NCBI GenBank assembly: GCA_017474045.1
Contig: JAFUHX010000009.1
Coordinates: 1 to 58,007, forward strand
Length of the DNA stretch: 58,007 nt
Source: Clostridia bacterium
GTDB taxonomy: Bacteria; Bacillota; Clostridia; Oscillospirales; Acutalibacteraceae
Direction: 5' to 3'
The position numbers and the translations under genes are program-made. How positions within the stretch are numbered: the first letter of the stretch is position 1; the number at the start of each line of letters is the position of its first letter. The notes beneath the pieces are model-generated. The model made no database searches, was not told the DNA's origin, and worked only from the letters and a program-made list of their open reading frames with translations. Shown here in pieces: positions 7,772 through 14,388 of the stretch.

Positions 7772-7942
7772 TTATTTGAAAAGATATTTCATGTCTCCAA
7801 CCATGTTTTCAACCTGCTTCATGGCTTTGTTAGCCTTCTTTTTAAACATTTTTTTGGTTGAAGAGCCAGACATAAGGCCTGCTGTTACTGCGGCAACAGT
7901 TCCGGCGGCAGCCATTGAAGCTGCAATTGTTTTACCTTTCAT
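7772..7942 (-). CDS. Small hypothetical protein, Ala-rich then Lys-rich
   Basis: This 56-residue protein begins MKGKTIAASMAAAGTVAAVTAG, a hydrophobic Ala/Val/Thr-rich helix. A basic segment STKKMFKKKANKAMKQVENM follows. The pattern resembles small YtxH-like proteins of Firmicutes, with one membrane or signal-like helix and a charged tail, but the match is loose. The start at 7942 is fixed by a textbook GGAGGTGAT ribosome site eight bases upstream; a longer in-frame extension lacks such a site. Function is unknown. It faces trmL divergently and is followed by a terminator hairpin. Confidence 0.7.
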   Translation of the reverse strand: MKGKTIAASMAAAGTVAAVTAGLMSGSSTKKMFKKKANKAMKQVENMVGDMKYLFK

Positions 7943-8011
7943 TTTTATCACCTCCGAAAGTTGTTTTTTCCCTCGGAAAGCAAAAAATTTGATGAAATTT
8001 TTGGCGCGGTG

Positions 8012-8040
8012 TTGAAAAAAAGGTCTTTCTGCGATAATAT
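8012..8040 (+). promoter_or_regulatory. Promoter for trmL
   Basis: TTGAAA (8012-8017), a 17-bp spacer and TAATAT (8035-8040), 33 bp before the TTG start. Confidence 0.6.
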
Positions 8041-8072
8041 AAGAAGAATGAAAAAAGTGGGAGATGTTTATT

Positions 8073-8576
8073 TTGAAACAGCTTAACATTGTTTTGGTGG
8101 AGCCGCAGATTCCTCAGAATACAGGAAATATTGCAAGAACCTGCGCTGCAACGGGAGCAAGGCTTCATCTTGTTGAACCCATGGGCTTCAGGGTTGACGA
8201 CAAAAAGCTTAAAAGAGCCGGACTTGACTATTGGTATTTGCTTGACATTACGTATTATACTTCTCTTGATGATTTTTTTGAAAAAAACAAGGGTGGAAAT
8301 TTTTATTTTTTCACAACTAAAGGAAAAAATCTTTATTCTGACGTATCCTACAAAGACAATGCCTTTCTTTTTTTCGGAAGAGAAGACGCAGGACTTCCCG
8401 AAGAGCTTCTTAAAGAAAATCCAAACAGCTGCGTTCGTCTTCCCATGAGAGAAGAGGCGAGGAGTCTGAACCTTTCAAATACGGTTGCAGTTGGTGTTTA
8501 TGAGGTTTTGAGGCAATGGAATTTTCCAAAGCTTCAATGGGAAGGAAAGCTCACACGCTATAATTGGGATGACTGA
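8073..8576 (+). CDS. trmL: tRNA (cytidine/uridine-34-2'-O)-methyltransferase TrmL
   Basis: The protein is a compact SPOUT (SpoU-type) methyltransferase of 167 residues, the usual size of TrmL/YibK, which 2'-O-methylates the wobble nucleotide of tRNA-Leu isoacceptors. The N-terminal LVEPQIPQNTGNIARTCAA, the central FFGREDAGLP and the C-terminal RSLNLSNTVAVGVYE are the three family motifs that form the AdoMet-binding knot. The TTG at 8073 is preferred over the ATG at 8064 because the GTGGGAG ribosome site directly abuts the ATG but lies about nine bases from the TTG. Single-gene unit with its own promoter. Confidence 0.92.
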   Translation: MKQLNIVLVEPQIPQNTGNIARTCAATGARLHLVEPMGFRVDDKKLKRAGLDYWYLLDITYYTSLDDFFEKNKGGNFYFFTTKGKNLYSDVSYKDNAFLFFGREDAGLPEELLKENPNSCVRLPMREEARSLNLSNTVAVGVYEVLRQWNFPKLQWEGKLTRYNWDD

Positions 8577-8580
8577 GGGC

Positions 8581-8609
8581 TTGAAAGAAAACAAACGATA
8601 TGATAAAAT
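8581..8609 (+). promoter_or_regulatory. Promoter for the 8655 membrane-protein gene
   Basis: TTGAAA (8581-8586), a 17-bp spacer and TAAAAT (8604-8609), immediately behind the trmL stop. Confidence 0.55.
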
Positions 8610-8654
8610 AGCTTTAACAACACGAAAGGACGCGATTTTTTCGCATTTTTGTTT

Positions 8655-9116
8655 ATGAATGAAAAAAAACTGAAAAAGCTTCAAACAGATGTTAAGTCTG
8701 CCCAGGGAATGATTGCAATGAGTGTGATTCTGAATTTGATTTTTGCTTTCAGAACTCTCGTTTCAAAAAAGCTTGATTTTTATTTCAGCTATTATGTAAC
8801 AGCTTTTTTAATAAAAGGTTCTGAGCTTTATCCTCAATTCAGCGGCAATTTTTCAAAAACAGCTGTAATAATTTCAGTTGTTGCCATTGCTGTGGTCTCA
8901 TTTATTCTTGCCGCATTGGTTCAGAAAAAAACAAATCTTTTTTCAGCTTTTTTAGCTGTTTATTTAGCTGACAGCGCTTTTATGGTGTATTCCTTGGTTG
9001 CAAACCCGTTAGGCGATTTTTCCGAAAACAGCTTTATTGATGTTATTTTTCATGCCTTTGTAATCATCTTTACGGTGGTGGGAATAATTGCAGATAAAAA
9101 GCTTAAAAAACAATAA
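8655..9116 (+). CDS. Hypothetical four-span membrane protein
   Basis: The protein has about 153 residues. It starts with a short basic helix (EKKLKKLQTDVKSAQ), continues with four hydrophobic segments, and ends in DKKLKKQ. No family is recognised. The start is uncertain: an in-frame TTG lies at 8649, while the only ribosome site, AAAGGA at 8625, is some 24 bases from the ATG at 8655. A GCGA...TCGC hairpin sits between them and could bring the site closer. The gene has its own promoter just after trmL and ends at a strong terminator. Confidence 0.6.
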   Translation: MNEKKLKKLQTDVKSAQGMIAMSVILNLIFAFRTLVSKKLDFYFSYYVTAFLIKGSELYPQFSGNFSKTAVIISVVAIAVVSFILAALVQKKTNLFSAFLAVYLADSAFMVYSLVANPLGDFSENSFIDVIFHAFVIIFTVVGIIADKKLKKQ

Positions 9117-9117
9117 C

Positions 9118-9152
9118 AAAAAGATGTATGGGTAAAACTCATACATCTTTTT
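9118..9152. terminator. Bidirectional intrinsic terminator
   Basis: AAAAAGATGTATG...CATACATCTTTTT, a 13-bp perfect stem with a 9-base loop between two convergent genes. Confidence 0.9.
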
Positions 9153-9162
9153 ATCTTTTCTT

Positions 9163-10545
9163 TTATTGTCTTATAATCTTAGAAATTGAATAATCGCTGC
9201 CTATGCCTGCGGCAAGAACAAAGGGATCTTCTTTGTCGGGGTTCCACGCATTAAGATAGCAAATTGCGTTTTTCTTTCCGGTCCATGCCTTATAGGGTCT
9301 GACGATATAAAAAAGTCCGTCGCATAAATATGAAATACCCTGAACGCCATAGGAGGAATACCAGCCGTAAATTCCGTTTTCGGCGTCATAAATTCCGTCC
9401 TGATAAAGCGACAGAACATATTGCTCGTCGTCTTCACTCTGACCTTTTAAAAGCTGTTTTTCAGGGGGAACATCGCCGTCAACGGCAAAAAAAGTGAATT
9501 TTTTAAATGTACCCTTCTGATGCTTGTTATAGCAGCAAAGAAACCATAAATTAAGCTCATCAAAATATTCCATTGTCTGAACGCCGTAGGTAGTGTTTCC
9601 TGTATAGACAAAATATTTCCCGAGAGGGCTTTCCGGTCCGCTTTTATGAAAGCTTTTTGTTGTGTAGGCTTTGGCATAGGTGTTCCACCATGAAGAAACG
9701 TCATATTGCAAAAGAACCTGATAGTCGTTGTCGGGTCGGGTACTGTCGGCATAAATTCCGTAGGCAACAGTCAGAAGCTCGCGCCCTTTGATTTTTCCTG
9801 AAAAGTCGGGGCCGAGACAAATTCCGTCAATGGCGCTGCAGCCGTATCTGTGGTTAAGTGTTATTGTTTTTTCTTCTTTTTCAGTTGCAGCTTCTGTGGC
9901 TTCTGTTGTTTCCTCTTCGTCCTCAGCCGCCTTGAAGGTAACCTTTGCGTTATAGTCATTCCAGGCTTCTCTTATGAAAACACTTCTGACAACGTCTTCT
10001 GTGGGCGCCATGTTTTCTTTGGTGATTTTTGTGGTGTCAAAAATCAAAACATAAATGCCCTTTCTTCCCGGTGCATAATAGCCGCAATAGATTTTTTTGT
10101 CGGCGGCGTTGTAAATAATGTCGCCCATGTGGCCACCGGGAACATTGACTGTTCCAACAATGCTTCCGTCTTCCATGCTGCATTTGACAAGAATGGTGGT
10201 GTAGGAATAATAAATATAGCCGTTCTGGTGGTCAACGGTAATTCCCTGGCAATGTCTGACATCCCAACTTCCTCCGCCGAGAGACAAGGGGAAAAGATCA
10301 ATAACAGTCAGCGAATCAAGGTCAATAACATGTTGAGAAGGGGCAGGAGCCGCAGTCGTCGGCGGCAAGGTAGTCGGCGGCAAGGTGGTGGCTTCTGTTG
10401 TTGCAACCAACGGTGCCTCAGACAAAAAAGGCAGCCTTAACGGCCGGTTTTCGTTTTTATAATAGTTATAAACAAAAAACGAAGACGCCGTTACGGTTAT
10501 AAGTGCAAAAACGGAAAGCAAAATTGTTTTAATAATTTTTTTCAT
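9163..10545 (-). CDS. Hypothetical membrane-anchored extracellular protein with Thr/Pro linker
   Basis: This 460-residue protein has an N-terminal membrane anchor (about residues 5-27). A low-complexity linker follows with tandem TTLPPTT units, then a large extracellular part rich in Tyr, Trp and Gly with repeated short strands such as GYIYYSYTTILVKC and YLCDGLFYIV. This pattern fits a beta-propeller-like fold, but no named domain is recognised. A second acidic low-complexity insert (EEETTEATEAATEKEEK) lies in the middle. Thr/Pro linkers of this type usually hold extracellular domains away from the wall. The gene is a single unit and ends against the bidirectional terminator at 9118. Function is unknown. 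Confidence 0.7.
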   Translation of the reverse strand: MKKIIKTILLSVFALITVTASSFFVYNYYKNENRPLRLPFLSEAPLVATTEATTLPPTTLPPTTAAPAPSQHVIDLDSLTVIDLFPLSLGGGSWDVRHCQGITVDHQNGYIYYSYTTILVKCSMEDGSIVGTVNVPGGHMGDIIYNAADKKIYCGYYAPGRKGIYVLIFDTTKITKENMAPTEDVVRSVFIREAWNDYNAKVTFKAAEDEEETTEATEAATEKEEKTITLNHRYGCSAIDGICLGPDFSGKIKGRELLTVAYGIYADSTRPDNDYQVLLQYDVSSWWNTYAKAYTTKSFHKSGPESPLGKYFVYTGNTTYGVQTMEYFDELNLWFLCCYNKHQKGTFKKFTFFAVDGDVPPEKQLLKGQSEDDEQYVLSLYQDGIYDAENGIYGWYSSYGVQGISYLCDGLFYIVRPYKAWTGKKNAICYLNAWNPDKEDPFVLAAGIGSDYSISKIIRQ

Positions 10546-10570
10546 TCTCCACCGCCTTTCTTAATTTATA

Positions 10571-10600
10571 AAAAATGGGGGAATAGAAAACTTCCCCCTT
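10571..10600 (-). terminator. Terminator of pduL
   Basis: On the minus strand GGGGGAA...TTCCCCC is followed by a T run, just after the pduL stop. Confidence 0.75.
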
Positions 10601-10608
10601 GAAATGCT

Positions 10609-11184
10609 TTAAGCAATAATGTCGCCCATAAGGTTAGGTGTGCATCCTGCAGCGTTTGATTCGTCTGTGTCAATATGCATTGCAAGAGCATAAGAAGGGC
10701 TGACTCTGACAACAACATCACCGAAAACAAGTGAACGGCCGTCGGTTTCAACGCTTACTGAAACAATCTGTTTGTCTGAAAGACCATATTTTTCGGCGTC
10801 TTCAGGAGTCATGTGAATGTGGCGCTTAGCAACAATAACGCCGTCTTTAAGTTCAACCTCACCCTTGGGGCCAACAAGCTTGCAAGAAGCGCTGCCTTCA
10901 AGATCGCCGGATTCGCGGATCGGACATTTTACTCCGATTGAGCGAGCGTCACCGGCTGAAAGTTCAACCTGAGTTTCGGGTCTTACGGGGCCGAGAATTG
11001 AAACAGCGGGGAAGCTGTTTTTCGGACCTACAACAGCAACTCTTTCTTCGCAGGCATACTGTCCGGGCTGAGAGAGTTCTTTTTTCTTTGTTAATTCATA
11101 TCCTTCACCGAAAAGAATGTCGAGAACGCGGCGGCTGACATGAACATGGCGGGCTGATGTTTCAACTAAAACCGGTTTATTCAT
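10609..11184 (-). CDS. pduL: Phosphate propanoyltransferase / phosphotransacylase PduL
   Basis: This 191-residue protein is the PduL-type phosphotransacylase, which interconverts acyl-CoA and acyl-phosphate and is unrelated to Pta. The two repeated domains each carry metal-binding histidines: SARHVHVS near the start and AKRHIHMTPEDAEKYGL in the second half. The GPVRPETQVELS and C-terminal MHIDTDESNAAG segments are also typical. Such stand-alone PduL usually serves acetate formation from acetyl-CoA. No microcompartment shell genes or acetate kinase are present in this window, and the N-terminus starts directly at the catalytic domain without an encapsulation peptide, which supports a cytosolic role. 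A GAGGTATT ribosome site precedes the ATG. Confidence 0.9.
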   Translation of the reverse strand: MNKPVLVETSARHVHVSRRVLDILFGEGYELTKKKELSQPGQYACEERVAVVGPKNSFPAVSILGPVRPETQVELSAGDARSIGVKCPIRESGDLEGSASCKLVGPKGEVELKDGVIVAKRHIHMTPEDAEKYGLSDKQIVSVSVETDGRSLVFGDVVVRVSPSYALAMHIDTDESNAAGCTPNLMGDIIA

Positions 11185-11273
11185 TTTTAAAATACCTCCA
11201 TAATTTAAAAAATAACTGCAAAAAACATTTTACAACATTTTTTCAGATAATTCAATAAAGATATAAAAAATAG

Positions 11274-11303
11274 TTGTTAAATAAAATAATTTTGTGATAG
11301 AAT
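11274..11303 (+). promoter_or_regulatory. Promoter for the uracil-DNA glycosylase gene
   Basis: TTGTTA (11274-11279), an 18-bp spacer and TAGAAT (11298-11303), ahead of the GGAGGTGG ribosome site. Confidence 0.5.
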
Positions 11304-11323
11304 TAATTTGTGGAGGTGGTTAT

Positions 11324-11890
11324 ATGTTCAGTTCGTGGAAGGAGCTTGAAGAAAGCTGTTTTTCCTGCCAAAAATGTTCTCTCAGCGAAACGAGAAAAAA
11401 CCTTGTTTTCGGCGTTGGAAACAAAGAGGCAAAAATTATGTTTGTGGGCGAAGGCCCGGGAGAGCAGGAGGATTTAAAGGGTGAGCCCTTTGTGGGAAAA
11501 AGCGGTCAGCTTCTTGACCAATATTTAGAGCTTATTGACCTGAGCCGAAAAACAAATATTTATATTGCCAATATTGTCAAATGCCGTCCACCCGGAAATC
11601 GCGACCCCAAGGAAGAAGAAGCGCAGATGTGCATTTCTCATCTTCGCAATCAGGTTTATTTAATCAGACCGAAAATAATAGTCTGCCTTGGAAGAGTTGC
11701 GGCTCAGAGACTGATTTCTCCCGATTTCAGAGTCACAAAGCAACACGGTGAATTCTATGAAAAAAACTCGGTTTATATGATGGGTACCTTTCACCCTTCA
11801 GCTCTTTTAAGAAATCCGGGCAATAAGCCTGACGCACTCTCGGATTTTCAAAAGCTCAGGGAAAAAATCAGAGAGCTTGATCTGCTTTGA
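11324..11890 (+). CDS. Uracil-DNA glycosylase, family 4-like
   Basis: This 188-residue protein has the iron-sulfur UDG layout. CQKCSL near the N-terminus gives two cysteine ligands, GEGPGEQEDLKGEPFVG (about 43-59) is the uracil-pocket loop, IVKCRPPGNRDP gives another cysteine, and GTFHPSALLR is the C-terminal active-site motif. Enzymes of this family remove uracil from DNA in base-excision repair. The GEGPG loop varies slightly from the common GEAPG form. The ATG at 11324 is fixed by GGAGGTGG five to twelve bases upstream; the longer in-frame frame is leader sequence. Single-gene unit with its own promoter. Confidence 0.9.
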   Translation: MFSSWKELEESCFSCQKCSLSETRKNLVFGVGNKEAKIMFVGEGPGEQEDLKGEPFVGKSGQLLDQYLELIDLSRKTNIYIANIVKCRPPGNRDPKEEEAQMCISHLRNQVYLIRPKIIVCLGRVAAQRLISPDFRVTKQHGEFYEKNSVYMMGTFHPSALLRNPGNKPDALSDFQKLREKIRELDLL

Positions 11891-12000
11891 ATTTATTAAA
11901 GAAATGTTAACAATAAATTACTTTTAGTTCTTTTTGAGAAATAAAAATGCTTAATCTGGCTGTATAATCAACTTGAATAACAGATTTGGAGGTTATTATT

Positions 12001-12525
12001 ATGAAAAAGATTTTGTCCCTTTTCCTTGCAGTTCTTTTTGTCTTTTCGTCCTTTGCTTTTTCAGCAAGTGCAATGGGCGGCGTTATGGAAGATATTGCCG
12101 GAGATGCTATTGAAGATGTTTTCGGTGAGCAGGAACCCGATTTCTATGGTATTCAATATGTTAACGATACTCTCTCAGGCGCAACAATTCTTTATAAGCC
12201 CAACATTGCTTTTACTTTTGAAGGTGCAGGCTGGGTAACCGTTACTAACGACACACCCATTGCTATTGACCACGACTTCATTTGCTGGAAAGACAGCAAG
12301 GGTAACCTTTATTATGAGGGCGACAAGGTTTATGTTGACGGACTTATTAAGCTTTATGCAGTCTGGGAAGAAAAGCAAGACGAAGATTCTCGCACCCTTA
12401 GAGTAATCAAGGCCGGCATTTCCACTCTTATCAGAATGGTTCAGAAGGCTTTGGGAATTTTCAAAATCGTTGACGATTTTGAAAGCAGCTATTACGCTGA
12501 AACAACAACGGCTGTTGCCGCATAA
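12001..12525 (+). CDS. Small secreted protein with InlB-B-like strand repeat
   Basis: This 174-residue protein starts with a clear signal peptide (MKKILSLFLAVLFVFSSFAFSASA, cleavage after ASA). The mature part is acidic. A segment around residues 85-125 (HDFICWKDSKGNLYYEGDKVYVDG followed by LYAVWEE) resembles the small beta-grasp InlB B-repeat found in many secreted Firmicute proteins. A C-terminal helix follows, then a Thr/Ala-rich end. No catalytic motif is visible. The start is supported by GGAGG nine bases upstream. Being short with a single domain, it may be a wall-associated or secreted accessory protein; function is unknown. Confidence 0.75.
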   Translation: MKKILSLFLAVLFVFSSFAFSASAMGGVMEDIAGDAIEDVFGEQEPDFYGIQYVNDTLSGATILYKPNIAFTFEGAGWVTVTNDTPIAIDHDFICWKDSKGNLYYEGDKVYVDGLIKLYAVWEEKQDEDSRTLRVIKAGISTLIRMVQKALGIFKIVDDFESSYYAETTTAVAA

Positions 12526-12533
12526 AAAGATTT

Positions 12534-12567
12534 GGAGCTGTAAACGAATGTTTTTACAGCTCCTTTT
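12534..12567 (+). terminator. Intrinsic terminator of the 12001 gene
   Basis: GGAGCTGTAAA...TTTACAGCTCC followed by TTTT, nine bases after the stop codon. Confidence 0.85.
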
Positions 12568-12599
12568 ACTTTCTTAATGTTTTAGACTCATAAATGTTA

Positions 12600-12637
12600 A
12601 AGGGCTTCTTCGGATTTTGCAATCTGAAAAAGCCCTT
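12600..12637. terminator. Additional hairpin between 12001 gene and tandem array
   Basis: GGGCTT...AAGCCC outer stem enclosing a TTCGGATT/AATCTGAA inner stem. It may be a second terminator or the first unit of the hairpin array that follows. Confidence 0.5.
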
Positions 12638-12648
12638 CGTTTGATTTC

Positions 12649-12807
12649 AGGTTTATGCGGTCGGCGCTTTTTTACCGCCTCTTTTTTAGGTTTATGCGGT
12701 CTGCGCTTTTTTAACCGCCTCTTTTTTAGGTTTATGCGGTCTGCGCTTTTTTAACCGCCTCTTTTTTTAGGTTTATGCGGTCGGCGCTTTTTTTAACCGC
12801 CTCTTTT
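12649..12807 (+). repeat. Four tandem 39-41-bp terminator-like repeats
   Basis: Four head-to-tail units (starting at 12649, 12688, 12728 and 12769) each contain AGGTTTATGCGGT, a T-rich loop, ACCGCC and CTTTTTT. Each can form a GCGGT/ACCGC hairpin with a trailing T run on the plus strand, so each unit looks like an intrinsic terminator. Units differ by one or two bases (GGTCGGCG against GGTCTGCG) and by T-run length. The last unit abuts the stop codon of the small Cys/Gly protein on the minus strand. Confidence 0.85.
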
Positions 12808-12808
12808 G

Positions 12809-12961
12809 TCAGCAGCCACAGCCACAGCCGTTGCTTCTGTAATCGTCGTTGCAGCCACCGCCGCAAAGAGTGTTCATTCCGTCACCGCAGAAGAACCAAA
12901 GGATAAGGAGAATGATAATCCATGTGCAGCAATTGCCGCCAAAAAGTCCATTACAAGCCAT
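12809..12961 (-). CDS. Small Cys/Gly-rich protein (50 residues)
   Basis: A complete 50-codon frame runs from ATG at 12961 to TGA at 12809. It has a perfect GGGAGGTT ribosome site seven bases before the ATG. The product is MACNGLFGGNCCTW, then a hydrophobic span IIILLILWFFC, then a Gly/Cys/Asn tail ending NGCGCGC. This two-part design, a short hydrophobic helix between cysteine-rich ends, is seen in small proteins of Clostridia often described as sporulation- or coat-associated. The coat link is inference. A CACGGC/GCCGTG hairpin lies in its leader and the tandem hairpin array lies just past its stop. The frame is too short for ordinary gene finders. Confidence 0.7.
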   Translation of the reverse strand: MACNGLFGGNCCTWIIILLILWFFCGDGMNTLCGGGCNDDYRSNGCGCGC

Positions 12962-13110
12962 TGTGGAACCTCCCTTCTTTCACGGCTCTGCTTTTGCTTT
13001 GCCGTGTTTTCATTCTCATTATACGAAAAATTTTTTCGGTTGTTACTGATTTTGAATAACAAAGTTTTTTTCATCATAAACTAAAGATAGTAATTTTAAG
13101 GAGAAATACT

Positions 13111-13284
13111 TTGAAAAAAGATTATTTGAAAGCAAACGAAAAAGATTTCTTTTCTTCCGACACCGGAATTTTTTTTGACCTTAAAAAGCCTAAAGGTCAA
13201 ACTTTGAGCCATAAAAATCGAGAAAAAATATTTTTCAAAATATTCGAAAAAACTCAAAAAACAGAGAAAAACAATGAAAACTGA
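13111..13284 (+). CDS. Possible small ORF (57 residues) upstream of ctsR
   Basis: A frame opens at TTG 13111 with AAGGAG seven bases upstream and ends at TGA 13282. The product is Lys/Phe-rich (LKKDYLKANEKDFFSSDTG, later EKIFFKIFEKTQKTEKNNEN) with no recognised family. Inside it lies an inverted pair of CtsR half-sites, TTTGACCTT and AAGGTCAAA, that can also form a 9-bp hairpin. It could be a real heat-shock-linked peptide, a leader, or chance. The ribosome site argues for translation; the biased composition argues against. Confidence 0.3.
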   Translation: MKKDYLKANEKDFFSSDTGIFFDLKKPKGQTLSHKNREKIFFKIFEKTQKTEKNNEN

Positions 13285-13319
13285 AGAAAATTAAAGAAAA
13301 ACAAGGGTTCAGCAATAAA

Positions 13320-13336
13320 TTTGACCTTTTTTGACC
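13320..13336 (+). promoter_or_regulatory. CtsR operator 1
   Basis: Read on the minus strand this is GGTCAAA-AAA-GGTCAAA, an exact match to the CtsR heptad direct repeat with 3-bp spacing. It lies just upstream of the -35 hexamer. Confidence 0.85.
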
Positions 13337-13337
13337 T

Positions 13338-13365
13338 TTGAAAGTTTCGAATCTTTGAGTATAAT
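13338..13365 (+). promoter_or_regulatory. Promoter of the ctsR operon
   Basis: TTGAAA (13338-13343), a 16-bp spacer and TATAAT (13360-13365). It is flanked on both sides by CtsR operators. Confidence 0.75.
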
Positions 13366-13373
13366 AAAATCAA

Positions 13374-13390
13374 GGTCAAAGAAAGTCAAA
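13374..13390 (+). promoter_or_regulatory. CtsR operator 2
   Basis: GGTCAAA-GAA-AGTCAAA, a second exact CtsR box with 3-bp spacing, placed over the probable transcription start. A further GTCAAAG follows directly and merges with the ribosome site. Confidence 0.85.
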
Positions 13391-13408
13391 GTCAAAGGAG
13401 ATGATTGC

Positions 13409-13861
13409 TTGAACCTTTCAAATGTTATTGCAACAATGATTAACGAAATGTTGGAAAGCGAGGGCGTGGCGCAGTTTCAAAGAAATATTCTTGCTCAGAA
13501 TCTTGGTTGCGCACCCAGCCAGATTAACTATGTAATCTCTTCTCGCTTTACTCCGGAAAGGGGCTTTATTGTTGAAAGCCGAAGAGGCGGAGGCGGTTGC
13601 GTAAAAATTACCAGAATAGATTACGACGAGGCTTCGCTTCTTTTAAAAATTGTGGGTAGCGTCGGAAATGAGCTTGATGAAAAAGAAAGCAAGGAACATC
13701 TTTTTAATCTTTTATACAGAAGGCTGATTTCTCAGCATGACGCTTCAATGATAGCTTCAGCAACAGCCGACAGCGTTTTAAAATGTGTTCCTGAAGAATA
13801 CAGAGATGTTTTAAGGGCGGCGATTTTTAAGCAGATGCTTTTAACCGCCATTCAGAATTAA
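13409..13861 (+). CDS. ctsR: CtsR, transcriptional repressor of class III stress genes
   Basis: This 150-residue protein is CtsR, the dimeric winged-helix repressor that holds clp genes off until heat or protein stress. It starts MNLSNVIATMINEML. The DNA-binding helix-turn-helix lies at about 24-45 (ILAQNLGCAPSQINYVISSRFT) and the glycine-rich wing ESRRGGGGCVKI is the McsB-targeted and thermosensor region. The TTG at 13409 is chosen because AAAGGAG lies eight bases upstream and the length then matches the family; the longer frame begins inside the operator. It is the first gene of ctsR-mcsA-mcsB(-clpC) and is autoregulated through the two CtsR boxes. Confidence 0.95.
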   Translation: MNLSNVIATMINEMLESEGVAQFQRNILAQNLGCAPSQINYVISSRFTPERGFIVESRRGGGGCVKITRIDYDEASLLLKIVGSVGNELDEKESKEHLFNLLYRRLISQHDASMIASATADSVLKCVPEEYRDVLRAAIFKQMLLTAIQN

Positions 13862-13876
13862 CAAGGAGGAATTATT

Positions 13877-14386
13877 ATGTTATGTCAGAATTGTTCAAAA
13901 CGTGAGGCAACAACTCACATTAAAAGAGTTATTAACGGTGATTTGAGTGAAAGCCATCTTTGCTCACAATGCGCCAAAATTTTAGGCTACGACGACATTT
14001 TCGACAGTTCGTTTTTCAGCCTTCCCGATTTCTTTGCCGGATTTTTCGGCGACAGCCACTTTGCCCTGCCAACATCGAAATCTGAACGCTGTGAAAAATG
14101 CGGCTGCAGCTTTGATGACATTATAAGAACAGGAATGGTAGGCTGCGCTCAGTGCTATGAAAAGTTTTATGAAAAGCTTCAGCCTTCTCTGGCAAGAATT
14201 CACGGAAGAGTAAATCATACGGGAAAAACCCCGCCTGTTATTGAGGTTGAAGCTGAAGAGCCGAAAGAAAAAAACGAAGATCTTATTAAAGAGAAAAAAG
14301 AACTTCTTAAAAAGGCGATTGAAGAGCAGAATTTTGAATACGCCGCAGTTTTAAGAGACGAAATTAAAGCTTTAGAGGAGGTATAA
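13877..14386 (+). CDS. mcsA: McsA, activator of protein arginine kinase McsB
   Basis: This 169-residue protein has the McsA layout. Paired zinc-binding CxxC motifs occur at C3/C6 and C29/C32, and further pairs follow around residues 74-77 (CEKCGC) and 90-95 (CAQC). A linker leads to a C-terminal UVR helix (EEQNFEYAAVLRDEIKALE). McsA binds and activates McsB and senses metal and oxidative stress. The ATG follows AAGGAGG. It sits 15 bp after ctsR and 2 bp before mcsB, so the three are one operon under CtsR control. Confidence 0.93.
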   Translation: MLCQNCSKREATTHIKRVINGDLSESHLCSQCAKILGYDDIFDSSFFSLPDFFAGFFGDSHFALPTSKSERCEKCGCSFDDIIRTGMVGCAQCYEKFYEKLQPSLARIHGRVNHTGKTPPVIEVEAEEPKEKNEDLIKEKKELLKKAIEEQNFEYAAVLRDEIKALEEV

Positions 14387-14388
14387 AA

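Noticed and set aside
12649-12807. Possible CRISPR array
   Set aside because: The 39-41-bp units are direct tandem repeats with no unique spacers between them.
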